A DNA stretch of 64,000 nucleotides from Tetrahymena thermophila SB210. Its lineage: Eukaryota; Ciliophora; Oligohymenophorea; Hymenostomatida; Tetrahymenidae. A model generated the notes under the pieces. The model did not search any database, had not been told where the DNA came from, and worked only from the letters and a program-made list of their open reading frames with translations. Both the position numbers and the translations under genes were made by a program. Positions 25,501 to 38,742 of the stretch are shown here, piece by piece; within the stretch, counting starts at the first letter, position 1; each line of letters begins with the position of its first letter. Location: the NCBI RefSeq assembly GCF_000189635.1, contig NW_002476270.1, positions 248,001-312,000 of the forward strand, read 5' to 3'.

Positions 25501-28500
25501 AAGGCATTTTAAATCTCGTTTGTAGAAATCTGAAATATTTGGTTCTCAACAAATTGTTTTTAGTGATATACTTCGTCTGGATTTAGAAAGGAAGGAATAT
25601 GAAGATGTAACAGATAAAATGTAAAAAGTAATTAGGGTGCTTGATGATAAGTAGGATGAATATAATTCATCAACCACTAATAATAAAATGAATTTAGTTT
25701 TCTTTGATGCTTGCATTTACCATATCTTAAGAATCCTTAGAGTATTACGTTCTCCAAGAGGTAATGCAATGTTAATAGGTGTTGGAGGTAGTGGTAAATA
25801 ATCACTAACTAAGCTTGCTACATTCATGCTTGAGTATAAACTTTCACTTCTAGAAATTACTAAGGGATTTGATTCTGAAAAATTCAGAGACTTTATAAAA
25901 GAATTGATGAAAGACTCCGGAGGTGCTCAAGGCAAAGGAACCACATTTATATTTACTGATAATCAAATTGTTTATGAATCTTTCTTAGAAGATATTAACA
26001 ATATTTTGAACTCTGGTGAAGTTCCTAACTTATGGTAGCAAGAAGATAAAGATGCTTTGATTTCTGATGTTAGAGAAATCAATAAAAAGTTAAGAAGAGC
26101 AGAAGATCCTGATACAATTTACAAAGTATTTATTATTTATTTTTTCATGTTTTATTAATTTTTAAAAATAACAAACTTAGACTTTTGTTGAAAGAGTGAG
26201 AAACAACCTCCACATAGTTTTATGTATGAGTCCTGTAGGAGATGCATTAAGAGTAAGGCATAGAAAATTCCCATCACTTGTAGATTGTTGTGCCCTAGAT
26301 TGGTTTTCTCCTTGGCCTAGTGAAGCTCTGATTAGTGTTGCTACATCAATATTATCTAATGATTAAAATTTCCCAACTCCTAACACAATTACTAAAGAAG
26401 AATTAATAGAATAAGTAGCATTTATGTGCAAAGAAGTCCACATTTAAGCAAGTAAGTAAGCAGAAGTTTTTGAATAATAATTAAAGAGAAAAGTATATTA
26501 CACACCTAAATCTTATCTTGATCTTATCAAGCTTTACCAAAAGGCTCTCTCAGACAAAAGAGCTGAATTTATCACTAATCAGAGTCGTCTATCTTCCGGT
26601 CTTACAAAGTTAGAATAAGCAAATAAATCAGTAGCTTAACTCTAAATTGATCTCACAGAATTGAAGCCTTAGTTGGAAGAAAAAACTATTTAGGTTAATG
26701 AAAAACTCAGGGAAGTAGAAAAGGATTCAAATATTGCTGCAGAAAAAGAAGCTGTGGTCTAAGAAGAAGCAGAAAAAGTTCAAAAGCAAGCTGATCGTAT
26801 TTAGTTAATCTCAGATGAAGCTCAAGCTGAGTTAAACAAAGTTATGCCTGAACTTGAAGCAGCAATGTAAGCTGTATAAAACCTTGATAAATCTGCATTA
26901 AGCACCCTCAGAGGTATGGCTAATCCTCCACAATAAGCCACCATTACCTTCGAAGCAGTTGCTGCATTGATGGGGTAAAAAAAATATCATTTTTTTAATT
27001 AATTTAAACATTTTATTAAATAAAAAATAAGTGAAAAGAAAACTGATTGGGCTTCAGTTAAGTAAATATTCTTGATGGATGTTCCTAAATTCATAGATAA
27101 AATGATTGGTTTTGACAAAGATAACATCTCAGAAGATAGGCTTAAAAAGTTAAATAAGGTATTGGCTAAGCCAGAATTTAATTTAGAAGATATCAAGAAA
27201 AATTTGAGCTATGCTCATGGTCTTGCATCTTTCTGTTTAGCTATGAAAGTTTATGCTGATGTAAATTCTAAAGTAAAACCTAAAAAAATAGAAGTAGCTA
27301 GATTAAACAATGAACTGAATGCAGTTAAATCAGAGTTATATGAAAAAGAATCAGAACTCAAAAAAGTCAAAGATAATGTATAAAGACTCTAAATGGAAAC
27401 CTAAATGATGGTTAAATAAAGAGAAGAGCTTGAAACTAATAAAGAATTAACTGAGTAGAGATTAGATAGAGCCTAAAAACTTATATAGTTAACAGCTGAC
27501 GAATAAAAAAGATGGGAAAAAACAGTTGTAAGATTAGGAGGAGAAATAGAAAATTTGTTTGGAGATGTTTTCCTTTCAACAGCTTAAATTTCATATAATG
27601 GTCCTTTCACAGGTAAGATATTTTTAAAATTAATTTTTTCATATTTTATATTAAAAAATGTTTAAATATGAAGGTGTATACAGAAAAGAGCTGAATACAA
27701 ATTGGTTAACAATGATTCGTGAAAAGAATATCCCAACCTCTGAATAATACAATTTAATTAAAACTCTTGGTGATCCTATGTTACTAAGAGAGTGGGTTAT
27801 TTAAGGTCTTCCTAGTGATTAGGTATCATAGGAGAATTCTATTTTCGCTGTTAAGGGTTTCAGATGGCCTCTACTTATTGATCCTTAACTTTAGGTAATT
27901 TTTATTGTATGAATTTTAATTAAAATAATATTTTATATTTACTGTTAAGGCAAATAAATGGATTAAAAATATGGAAAAACAAAATAAACTATCAATCTTT
28001 AAATTTTCCACTCCTAAATTCTTAGATATCGTTAAGCTTCAAGTTGAAAACGGTTACCCTATTTTAATTGAAGATGTCGATTCAGCTATAGATCCTTCAA
28101 TTGATTCAGTAGTTAACAAAGAATTTTCAGAAGTTGATGGTAGATTATAATTAAAATTAGGAGGAAAAGATATTAATTACCACAAAGACTTTGCTTTGTA
28201 CATGACTACTAAAAAACCTAACCCATAATACTTACCAGAAATATTTATCAAAGTTAATGTGATTAATTTCACCGCTACATTTGAAGGTCTAGAAGATTAA
28301 CTTCTTGCTGATGTAGTTAAAAATGAAAAGCCAGAAGTAGAACATTAAAGAGATGAAAATGTCCTTAAGCTTGCAACATTCCAAAAGCAAATTATTTAAT
28401 CTGAAAAAGAGATTCTTCGTCTGCTTGCAGAAGCTAAAGCTGAAAAGATATTAGATGATGTGAATTTAATTAAAACATTGTAGAATGCAAAAGAAATGGC

Positions 28501-31465
28501 AGAAGAAATCAATCAATAAATTGCAAAATCAATGGAAATTGAAAAGAGCATTGATGCTACTAGAAGCTCATATAAAAGTGTTTCAATTAGAGGTTCTATT
28601 CTCTTCTTCGTAATCAAAGATCTCTCTTTGATTGACCCTATGTATTAATACTCACTTCAATATATCAGTAAGCTCTTCAATTAGGCTATGTAATCCTCGG
28701 AATAATCAGATGATTTTGAATAAAGATTAAAAATACTTATTGAAAACATTACAAAAACAATATATACAAATGTAACTAGAGGTCTTTTCGAAAAAGATAA
28801 GCTAATTTTCTCTTTCTTGATTGCCACATCTATAAATAAGCATGCTAATATACTAAATGAAGATATCTGGAGAATTCTCTTAAGAGGTGCAGGCTTGTTT
28901 GATAAGTCAAAGTAACCACCTAATCCAGATAAGGTTATGATTCAACCCCTTTCTTGGGATTTAGCATATTCTCTTGAATTAGACTTCCCTGATTAGTTCA
29001 AGGGTTTCACTAAGCACATTTCTTAAAAGCTATCCCTTTGGAAGGAATATCAAACAAGTGAAGATCCCCTCTCTAAAAAATTACCTGAAGAATGGCATAC
29101 AAAAGTAAATATTTGAAAATTACAAATTTAAGTATCTAATTATTTTTAATTAATAAAAGCTTGATGAGTTTGAAAAAATTGTTGTATTGAAGATCTTTAG
29201 ACCTGAAAAAATTATGTTTGCAATCAGTAATTATGTTTAATATTATCTGGGTAAATTCTATGTTGAATAACCTAGTGTTACTATGGAAAGAATTCATGCT
29301 GATTCAGATATTTCAACTCCAATTATCTTTGTCCTCTCTTAAGGAGCAGATCCAACAACTTCAATTTTGAGCTTTGCTCAGTAGAGAGAAATGAATGAAA
29401 AGCTTAAGATTATTTCTTTGGGTTAAGGTTAAGGTAAAAAAGCCAGTATTCTAATAGAAGAAGCTAAGAGAGAAGGCAATTGGATATGTCTTTTGAACTG
29501 TCATCTTGCACGTACTTGGATGCCTGACCTTGAACTTATTATTGAAAGAATACCTGAATCTGAAAATGTAAGTAGCGACTTCCGTATCTTTTTAACTTCT
29601 ATGCCAGCAAGTTACTTCCCTGTATCAGTTTTGCAAAATGGTATCAAGATCACAACAGAGCCTCCTAGAGGTAAATTAAAATTGGAAATACTTTTTTGTA
29701 TTTGATAACATTTTTTTTTTAATTTTAAAAGGATTTAAAGCTAATTTAAAAAGAAGTTGGGATAATCTTACAGATGAGTTCCTTAATGATTGTACAAAAG
29801 CTGATGTTTTCCATAAATTAACTTGGGGTTTAACATTTTTCCATGCAATTATTTAAGAAAGACGTAAGTTTGGTCCTCTTGGTTGGAATATTCGTTATGA
29901 ATTCAATGATTCTGACTTAGAAACTTCGACAACTGTCATGAGAAAACTTCTAGATGAATAAGAATCAATTCCATGGGACGCACTTCTCTTCGTAACAGGA
30001 GAAATCAATTATGGTGGTCGTGTAACAGATGATTGGGATAGACGTTGCTTGGCAACAATTTTAAAGAAATTCTATGTCAAAGAAGCATTAGAAGGCACTT
30101 ATTAGTAATTTACTTAGATATATTTATATTTAAAATACATTTTTTAATCTTTAATATTTTTAAAGATTCTCTGATTCTCCAGTCTACAAAATTCCAAGGA
30201 TAGGAAATATTGAACAGTACAGAGCATATATTGAAAGCTTGCCTTTAAATGAAGATCCTTCTGTTTTTGGTATGAATGAAAATGCCAATATAGCTTATCA
30301 AGGATAAGAATCTACAAAAATGATTGAAACTATTCTATCTATTTAACCAAGAATGACATCTGCTTCTGCAGGTAAAACTCCAGATTAAATCGTCCTTGAC
30401 TTGAAGAAAAGTCTGGAAGAATAAACTCCTTAACTTCTTAATAAGGACGATGGAAATAAAGAATTGTTTGAGAAGGATGAAAATGACTTAATTCCTTCTC
30501 TTTCTACAGTTTTATTATAAGAAATGACTAAATTTAATTTATTAATTTCCACTGTGAATAGAACTTTAGCAGATTTAGGAAAGGCTATAGATGGTGACAT
30601 AGTTATGTCATCAGATCTAGATTAAACTTATAATTCTTTATTAAATAACCAAGTACCTAAGTAGTGGGAAAAAGTCTCATATCCCTCCTTAAAGCCTTTA
30701 GCATCATGGATTATTGATTTACGTGAAAGAGTTTAGTTTATGGCTAAGTGGCTAAAAGAAAGTACTCCATTCTGCTATTGGATCTCAGGTTTCTTCTTCC
30801 CCTAAGGTAATTAATTGTTTATGATTTTTTCATATAATTTAAATTTTAATCCTAAAATTTAACAAATTATAGGTTTCTTAACTGGTGTCTTATAGACTTA
30901 TGCAAGAAGCCATAAAATTCCTATTGATGAATTATAATTTAGCTTTAGAATATTAGATTTTGATAAAGAACAAGTCACAACAAAACCAACAGTAATTTAG
31001 TAAAGATCTAAAATTTGAATTAACTAATTAATTAATAATATTTAGGATGGTGTAAATATTTATGGTTTGTACTTAGAAGGAGCTTAGTGGGATAGAAGAA
31101 GAAAGACCATATTAGATGCTGCTCCAGTAAATTAAATTATAAATTATAATATGTACTAATTTTTAAATATAACTATAGAATCAAACAAGCTGCTTCATGC
31201 CTGTAATATTATTTAATCCAACAAAACAGTATTAAGAAAAAGCAGAAAATTATGCGTAAGTAGATTTTTTTTAAACTTTAAATTTTAATTATTCCTTTAT
31301 ATAAATAGCTGCCCTGTTTATAAAACCTCAGTTAGAGCTGGTGTTCTTTCAACAACTGGTTAGTCAACAAATTATGTACTTACTGTAGACGTTCCTTCTA
31401 TTGATTAAAATCCAGATTTCTGGGTTCTAAGAGGAGCTGCTTTACTTTGCTAATTAAATCAATGA
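16512..31465 (+). CDS. Axonemal dynein heavy chain, complete
   Basis: One gene of more than 20 exons, start Met 16512 ([17 protein letters not shown]), stop TGA 31463; product about 4,500 aa. Order: a Gly/Gln/Ser-rich tail, exon 1 giving 459 aa; linker region with [16 protein letters not shown] near 18225; an acidic insert ([14 protein letters not shown], near 19190-19230); AAA1 with P-loop [10 protein letters not shown] near 22440 and Walker [17 protein letters not shown]2 GATTSGKT, split by an intron at 23359; AAA3 TGMSGTGKS near 24612 with [11 protein letters not shown]4 GVGGSGKQSLTK near 25780; the coiled-coil stalk and microtubule-binding tip (26450-27590); AAA5; AAA6; and the C-terminal cap ending [12 protein letters not shown]. 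Dyneins use ATP at AAA1 to walk along microtubules and bend cilia. AAA1, AAA3 and AAA4 have good P-loops, as in ciliary dyneins. The linker motif suggests a single-headed inner-arm type (DNAH6-like); the subclass is inferred, the family is certain. Confidence 0.95.
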
Positions 31466-31929
31466 TTTAAGATAATCTAAAAAAAATAAAATCATTTAAA
31501 TAAATAAATAAATTTTAATTTTATAAAAAATAACTATTTTAATTTTTGTTTAGTTTTATTCGACTCAAGTGTATATTTACTTTTTGCTTTTTATATTTTC
31601 AAATGAAGCAATTAGAGATAAATAATATCAAATATCTAATCACTACTAATTTTATAAATTTATAAATACATAAAAATTTTCTATTTTAAAATTATAAAAA
31701 TAAACCTTCTATTAATTTGCATATATTTAATTAACAAAAGATAATCAATCAATCAATTGATTATTATAAATAAATTATTGGAAACTAAATTTTTACCTCT
31801 TCTTTTTAAATTATTTGATAATTGATAAAGATAGCAATAAGCTAAATCTTTAAAAAGTAGCAACAAGTAAACTTTTGATAAGAAATTTTGTAAAATAATA
31901 AATATAAAAAAAAGTTTTTTTATAAAAAA
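31466..31929. other. Intergenic spacer, dynein to HP1-like gene
   Basis: 464 bases of AT-rich DNA between two tandem plus-strand genes. No gene or RNA recognised; includes TCAATCAATCAATTGATT, a short imperfect palindrome at about 31745-31762. Confidence 0.5.
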
Positions 31930-34900
31930 ATGAGTAGCAACAAAAAAATTTAGGTATAAAAGAACAAATAAAAAAAAGTTCTGAAAAAGCTTTCTAACAC
32001 AAAAGAATCTATAACTGTAAGCGAAGACGAAAGCGAGAATGAAAATTATAATTAACAAAGTGAGCCTTTATATGAGGTAGAGGCAATTAGAGGCCATAAA
32101 GGAAATGGTAAGAATAGATTGTATTAAATCAAATGGTTAGGATATCCAGAGAACTAAAATACTTGGGAGCCTCTTGAAAACCTTTAAAATATTTTGAAAA
32201 TGGTAAAATAATATGAGGACTCATTGAAAAATAACTCATTCTCTTCATAATCGTCTTCATCTTAGCAAAAAAAGAAATCTTAAATTCAAGAGCCAAATAC
32301 CTAAATTTAACTAAATAAGAAAAGGAAAGTTTTAGGCAAAATACAAGGTAATAAATAGATTTTAGAATCTGATGAAGAATCCTTAGAAGAAGAGGAAGAA
32401 TAAATTTAATAAATTTCTAGAAAGAATAAAAAGGTAAAATCTGAAAACAATGATTCATCGATAGATGAGATCATTACTTCGCAATCTAAATCAAATGAAT
32501 CCAATAGTTAGAAGAGTAGAAAAAATAATAAAGTAAGTACTAGCCTCATTCGCGATTTTTTAGAACCTAATTAGAGTTTTGATACTCAAAAGAATAGATA
32601 GGAAAAGTAAGCTGTATCTTTTAGCACCCAAGATATCAAAATATAAAGTAATTAAAAAGTTGTAGATAACTAAAAAAGCAATAATAATACTGTTAGCAAT
32701 ATTAGTAACTCTAGTAATGATGTCAGAACAAATAATAGTAAAGTTTTGCCAAGTAAAAATGTTATTCCAGAAAATTAATTTAAAAGTATGTCTAATTTGC
32801 TCTATCCAAATTTTGTTCCTTAAACTCTCTAATAGAGCTCTTTAAGTCTTTTAAGTAAGCTAACAAATGTAGAAAATAACTATGATAAAGAAAAAAATGT
32901 TTAGAGTAGCTCAATTCGCTCTTCGCTTCTGATACCTACTATTCCATAAAATTAAAACTTAAAAAATATAGTTTAGAACTTTAGTTAATAAGATAATTCC
33001 GTAAGATAGGTTAATACAGGTTAAAGACTTTAAAAGTTGATTGAAACTCCTGAATTCGAAACTCAAAACTAATAGCCTGATGCTATCAACCCTAAACTAA
33101 AAAAGTTGAATAATGAAAATTAAAGTTTATTTTTACAGTTAAAAGACGAATTAGAATTATATAAGAAAGATATGCATCGAGAAGATTTAACTGACTCAGA
33201 ATATGATAGTGATGATGATAATAGTGAAGATGATTTAGAAAGTAATATCAAGCAAAAAAGCAAATTAAAAGAAGGTTTAAGAATATTTGAAATACACAAA
33301 GAATTAGAACTTTATAAAGGTTTAGATATTAAAATTGTATAAAATCTTAAAAAGCAAGAAGAATTAAAACTCTATGAAAACATTTACAATGAAGCAAATC
33401 TCATAGAAAATCAATAATAATATTTCTTAGGCTTTAGTGATATCATATAAAATGTAAAATCAATAGACAAAAATTTATTCAGACATAAATTATAATTTGC
33501 TCCATATATTAGCCAAAACACTTTATCTCAATCAAAAAATGATGTTTAAATTTAATAAAATGAAGTTTTAAATCCTATTGACACAGCAAAGGAGTATAAG
33601 TAGTAAAAAGAAAGCATATAAGAATAATTAAATCCTGAAAATTTGTTAAATATTAAATAAATTCCTTAAAAAACTCATTCAAATCCATAAGAATAGCATA
33701 AAAATTTAATTTAAGGATAAGGATCTATTTAGATTTAAGAATAAGTAATATCATTAAGTCAGCAGGCATCAAGTTTAATTAATCAAGAAGAGTCTACTTA
33801 AATTTAAGAAAAAGGAGTTACTGGTTTTAAAGAGAAAGAATCGATTTAAAATTAAGGAGAATAATTAGCCATTCCATGTTTAATTTAATAAGAAAAATAA
33901 TAATCTTTAATCTAAAACGAATTTCCTTTATAAATTTAAGGATAAGTATCTCTTTAAATTTTAGAAAATTTATAAATTTCAATTAATAAATCAATTGAAA
34001 ATTAAGAAAATTAAATAAGCTAAATCTAACAAAAAGAATCCATATAAATTTAAGAAAGAGAATCGCCTTAAATTTAATAAACAGAAAAATCCTCTTTTAT
34101 TTAAGAAAGAAAATCACCATTAATTTAAGAAACCGATTTAGCTGAAATTTAAGTAACATAATCACCTTAAAATTAAGAGATAGACTCACCTTAAAAATCT
34201 AAACATAACTATTATTCAGATGATCTATCAAATTCATTATCTGAAAGAAGTTATAGGAGGAAACCAAGTGATGATATAATTTCCAGAAACTATTAAACAG
34301 ATGAATCAGAGCAGTAAATACTTGTAGAAGATGATTTAGATGAAGATTAAAAAAAGATTTTATTCTAAAATGATACTCTTAATAAGAAAGATACTCCCAA
34401 TTCAAGTAAGAATGATTCCGAAAGTGATAAAGCATAAAATAAAGTAATAGATTCAGAAAAAGAATTAATTTAAGAAGAAACACCCATTTAAATATGCTTT
34501 GAAGGAATAAGTAATGAAAAATAATAAGAAATGAGTTACGAAATAAAAAGAAATAAAAATGTATTTGAAAGTGATTCATTGAGTAGCTCAATTTCAATAG
34601 AGAGTGCATAAAAAATAATAAATTTTAATGTATAGCCAGAAAAAAAATAAGACTTAGAAATGAATTTAGTCTAAACAAAAAATCTGAGTCAAATTGAGCT
34701 CAAATAAAAAACACACTCAAAAGACTCTACAAGGACAGATAGCCACTTAAGTGATAGTTTAAGTGCTACCCCTTGTAAAGATAAATCTAATGATAAACTC
34801 TCAAATATAACTCCAGATTCTTAAAAAATCATGGTCAGCACTAATTTTTTATAATTTAAATTAAGATTTAATTAATTAATTGTACTTTTATTATTTAAAA

Positions 34901-37709
34901 TATAGAATGATAATAAAAATAAGAAATAAGAAAATTCATCAATCAGCTCAATTACTTCAAATTAAGATACAGGTTATATTAATTAATAAATTATATCATA
35001 ATATTAATAGATTTATTTTTCTTTTTAAAGCAAATAATAAAAAAGACAGATTCAAGAAAAATAAAGAGGAAGGTAAGAATTTATATTTTGATTTTATAAT
35101 TTAAATTTATTAATTATATAGAAAAGCATTAGAAATAATAAAAAAGAATTAAAAGAAGTAGAAAAAGAAGTAGTAGCAGCAGCAGTAGCAGCAGTAGTAG
35201 AAGTAGAAGTAGCAGCAGTAGTAGTAGTAACAATAGCAGCAGTGGTGGTAGCAGAAGTAGAAGTCACAGCTCCTCTTCTAGAAAATACAAAAAGTAAACT
35301 TATTTATAATAGTTAGTTTAGAATAACAATTTAAAATATAAAATTAATAGAAATTAAAACAAAAATAAATATCAAAGAAATCAGTAAAATCCTAAATTTT
35401 AATCACTTTCTTCTTCAAAAAGCTAAAGCTATTCATCTTCATCTAACTATTCCCGCTCACCATCATCCTCTTCTTCATCTTCAGAAAGAAAGAATAAAAA
35501 TAGGAAATTTAGCAAATCATCTTACAGCTAAAGTAGAAGTAGTTCAATAGACTAAAGGAAATCAAACATTAGCTCAAGATCATCTCTTTCAAAAGATGAT
35601 GATTTTTTTAAAAAATAAGCAATAAGTTCTTAATCCTCTATAGATCATACTGATCAAAGGTTACTTAACAAAGTAAATTTTAAGATGTAAACTAGCTAAT
35701 TAGATTCAGAGGACTAATCAGTAATAAAAATAAATTAAATTGATCTTCATAATTATCATTTATACTTAAAAATAGATAAAAAAAGACACTAAAAAAGTAG
35801 AAAATGAGTAGAATAAAGGTATAAATTATCATCTTTTTAAATATATTGCTTAGTATTTTATTTATTCATAGGCTTTGATTAATAAACAAAAGTTTCATAA
35901 CCACAATCTGAGCAGCAAAAGCAACAGGTTTTAATTCCTCAAAATTAAAATATTTAAATTAAAGGTACTTACTCATTAAAAAAAAAATATTTTACTTTAT
36001 TTATCATTTTTTTTACAAAAAATATTTACAATAAAATTAATTTATTATTATTTAAATTTATTTATGATTTATTTTTAAATTCATTAATTTTAATATTTAA
36101 AAAAAAAAGATTAATCTCAAATAATAAAATTTAGTTTTTTTCATTAAGTTCTCTTTATTACACCAAAAATTTTTTTTGAAATTAACAATATGAAACTTTT
36201 TTTATTTTTACGCATTTATTTGAAATTAAATATCTACTTTATATGAATTACAGAACAAAATAAAGAGATACCTGTTTAACCTACTCAACCTAGCTTAACA
36301 TTTGCTAATGATTCTGCGCCTAAGCTTGTAAATCCTTAAATAACAGATATTTAACCTTAGCCTTAAATAAATAATCAAATTTCTTTTAAAACAAATAATT
36401 TTGAACCTAAAACTTTTTTAGCAAGCTAAATACCTTAATCAGTCGTCTTATGTTCTTTATTTTCGCCTATTGGAGATATTTAAACACCTTAGCAATCTGT
36501 TTCAAGTATGACACAATAATCAATAGCTAAAAGTGCAACACCTTTACCTCAAATAGCTAATAAAAATACTGTACCATAAACTATTTCTCTAGTTCCTGCT
36601 TTGTAGCCAAATATGCCATAAAATAAAGATATACCTTCTCAACCGAAAGCAGCGAATACAGTAGTTTAGAATAATAATGTAAATCCACCTTAAGCTAAGT
36701 CTTCTAATCCTGTAGCTCAGTCAATAAGCAACAATTCATAATCACAGACAAAAAAGTAAAATATTCAGTAAGACAAAAAAATAAAAACTGTGAAACCAGA
36801 AAATCCTTTTGGATGTAGGACTATCTATGAAAGTGATGAAGATTCAAGTAGTGACTGTACTGATAGCGAAATGGATGAAGAAATAAATCCAAAGAAGCAA
36901 TAAATTTAAGAAATGTAAATTTCTTATTATTTTTTCTTTTAAATAATTTTTTATTTTATCCAAAAAGGTAATAACAAAATTCAGTAAAAAATACTGTATA
37001 ATAAAAAATTGATAAAAGCTCTAGCGTGAGTGCATTATAAAAATAAGATTCAGTAAATGCTAATGCTATAAAATAAAACACTGAAAAAAATCCAATTGTT
37101 AATGTTTTATAAAAATAAGATTCTGTCTAATCTTAAAATCCTCCTTAAGTTTAAACTCAAATTTTACCTTAAATTAATCTAAAAAATTAAGTTAGTAGTT
37201 AGGATAACTAATTGCAAAATAATAAAAAAATTTTAGAAGATTAAGCTTTGAATTAAAAGTAAAATAGTATCAAAAATAATTAAGAAGAATAAAATTTGAA
37301 CTCAAAGTTAAATAATATTTCTCAAATTCCATAACCTCCAGTCTCAGTATAAGTAACCCAATAAACAGTTATTCAGAATATTGAGAATATAAAAGATCCA
37401 AGAATCAAGAAAAAATATGAATAACAAGAGAAGAAAAATTAAGTTTTTGATTAAAAGCTAAACAGCTTGAAAAACAATATGATTCTTTTTCCAAACATAG
37501 GATCTTTAAAATTTGATGATCCTGAAAGGATTATATCTCATATATATCACAATGGATAATTATTCTTTAAAGTCAGTTGGAAGCCTAGATCAGATAAGAT
37601 ATAGATGCCTCCTACATTCATTGAATACTTTAAATTTAAAGAAATGTATCCAGTCATTTGTGATAAATATATAATTCCAATTTTAAGCTCATAATTAATA
37701 AAATATTGA
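31930..37709 (+). CDS. Giant HP1-like protein: chromodomain plus chromoshadow domain
   Basis: Start Met 31930 (MSSNKKIQVQKNKQKK), stop TGA 37707; product about 1,700 aa. Residues 48-99 are a chromodomain: YEVEAIRGHKG, then LYQIKWLGYPENQNTWEPLE, keeping the aromatic cage positions (Tyr, Trp, and Trp of NTWEP). The last 70 residues form a chromoshadow domain: DDPERIISHIYHNGQLFFKV, then SWKPRSDKIQMPPTF and YPVICDKYIIPIL. HP1 proteins bind methylated H3K9 through the first domain and dimerise through the second. In between are long Ser/Asn/Gln-rich segments, a degenerate IQxQE repeat (33715-34200), an Arg-Ser tract (35140-35290) and a Pro/Gln/Ser-rich part (36250-36800). Introns were traced at roughly 34840-35110, 35797-35871 (unusual donor GTAGAA, needed to skip TGA 35805), 35966-36253 and 36919-36967. 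The downstream exons have no start Met of their own, which supports one gene, but those joins should be confirmed with RNA. Confidence 0.75.
33715..34200 (+). repeat. Degenerate coding repeat, IQxQE units, in HP1-like hinge
   Basis: A unit of about 10-12 residues recurs roughly a dozen times with drift, for example GSIQIQEQ, ESTQIQEK, ESIQNQGE, LQIQGQ, ESIQIQERE, SPQIQQTE, SPLIQETD, SPQNQEID. Many units begin with Ser and hold I-Q/N-Q/E. At DNA level this appears as recurring ATTTAAG/ATTTAA blocks. Confidence 0.6.
35139..35290 (+). repeat. AGC/AGT/AGA triplet tract encoding an Arg-Ser run
   Basis: Tandem AGC, AGT, AGA and AAC codons encode a Ser run broken by Arg, Asn and Gly inside the HP1-like gene. 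It reads as Arg-Ser in the chosen frame and as poly-Gln in another (CAG/TAG), so the splice phase upstream decides which is made. Only the Arg-Ser frame joins the upstream exon NNKKDRFKKNKEE and stays sensible downstream. Confidence 0.65.
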
Positions 37710-38742
37710 GTCGATCATATGTATTTTTAATTAATTTATAATGTTTTTAAATATTTTAATATTACTTAACATTTATTACTATTAGTTTATTTTATTTTTT
37801 TATTTACTAAAAGGTATTATACAACTTAATCTTTAAAAATTTTTTCATTTCTTTATTAAAGCTGATTTTTATTATTGAATAAGATAAGAAAAAAATATAA
37901 TTGCTTTTTAATTAATTAAAACTGAATATTTTTCTTTAGTATTTATTAATTATTTATTGAAAATATAATAAAAATTATATTTACTTAAGAACTATAAGGA
38001 CCAAAATTTCTTTAAAAAAAGACATTATATTAGGGGTCAGATTGAGTCATAAAATTTTGACTTTTATGAAAATATTTTATCTTGACATCACAAGGCTAAT
38101 TAATTTGGTTACTTAAAATTTAATTATTCAAAATTATTAATTGTTAAAATATTTTTTTAAAATTGACTTGTTATAGGAATAAAAAATTAAAATTAAAAAA
38201 TTATAAAAAATATTTGGTTTACTTATTTTATAATTCTAAATTTTTTAAAATAATCAAAAATTTTAATAAATAAATTATGAGAGAATTAATTAATTCAATT
38301 TAAAAATTTTATATTAAATATGATGATAATGAATTAATTAATTCCGTTTAAAAATTGATAATAGAAAGCAAAAATTAAAAATTAGTTTAAATACTTTTAA
38401 ATTATTAATATTTTACCTTAAAATTGATTGAGAAGGACTTTGAAAAGAAATTTCATTTTACCTATTAATAAAAGTGTTTTATTTATTTGATTTTTTTTTT
38501 TTAGATAAATTTCACTAATTGTTTTTAATTAAAAATTATTATCATATTTTTAAATATAAATTTGCTTCATATACTAATGAAATTTAAATAAATTAAAAGA
38601 GTTAAGTGGGGAAAATTAAGAATTATTGAAGAAAAAAGAAAAAAAATAAATTATTTACTAAATTAAAAATCAAACAAATATTTAATATATACCAATGAAT
38701 TTTTATACTCATATCAAATCTAATATTTTATAATTTACTTTA
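37710..38742. other. Convergent intergenic spacer
   Basis: About 1 kb of very AT-rich DNA between the 3' ends of the HP1-like and BRCA2-like genes. I see no gene. ATGAATTAATTAATTC and a similar block (AGAGAATTAATTAATTC) occur about 50 bases apart near 38280-38345. Confidence 0.5.

Noticed and set aside
31753-32058. Minus-strand hydrophobic frame like a small membrane protein
   Set aside because: Overlaps the start and Lys-rich N-terminus of the HP1-like gene; antisense of A-rich codons gives Phe/Leu.
35139-35290. Poly-Gln reading (CAG/TAG) of the triplet tract
   Set aside because: That frame gives implausible hydrophobic sequence downstream and does not join the upstream exon in phase as well as the Arg-Ser frame.
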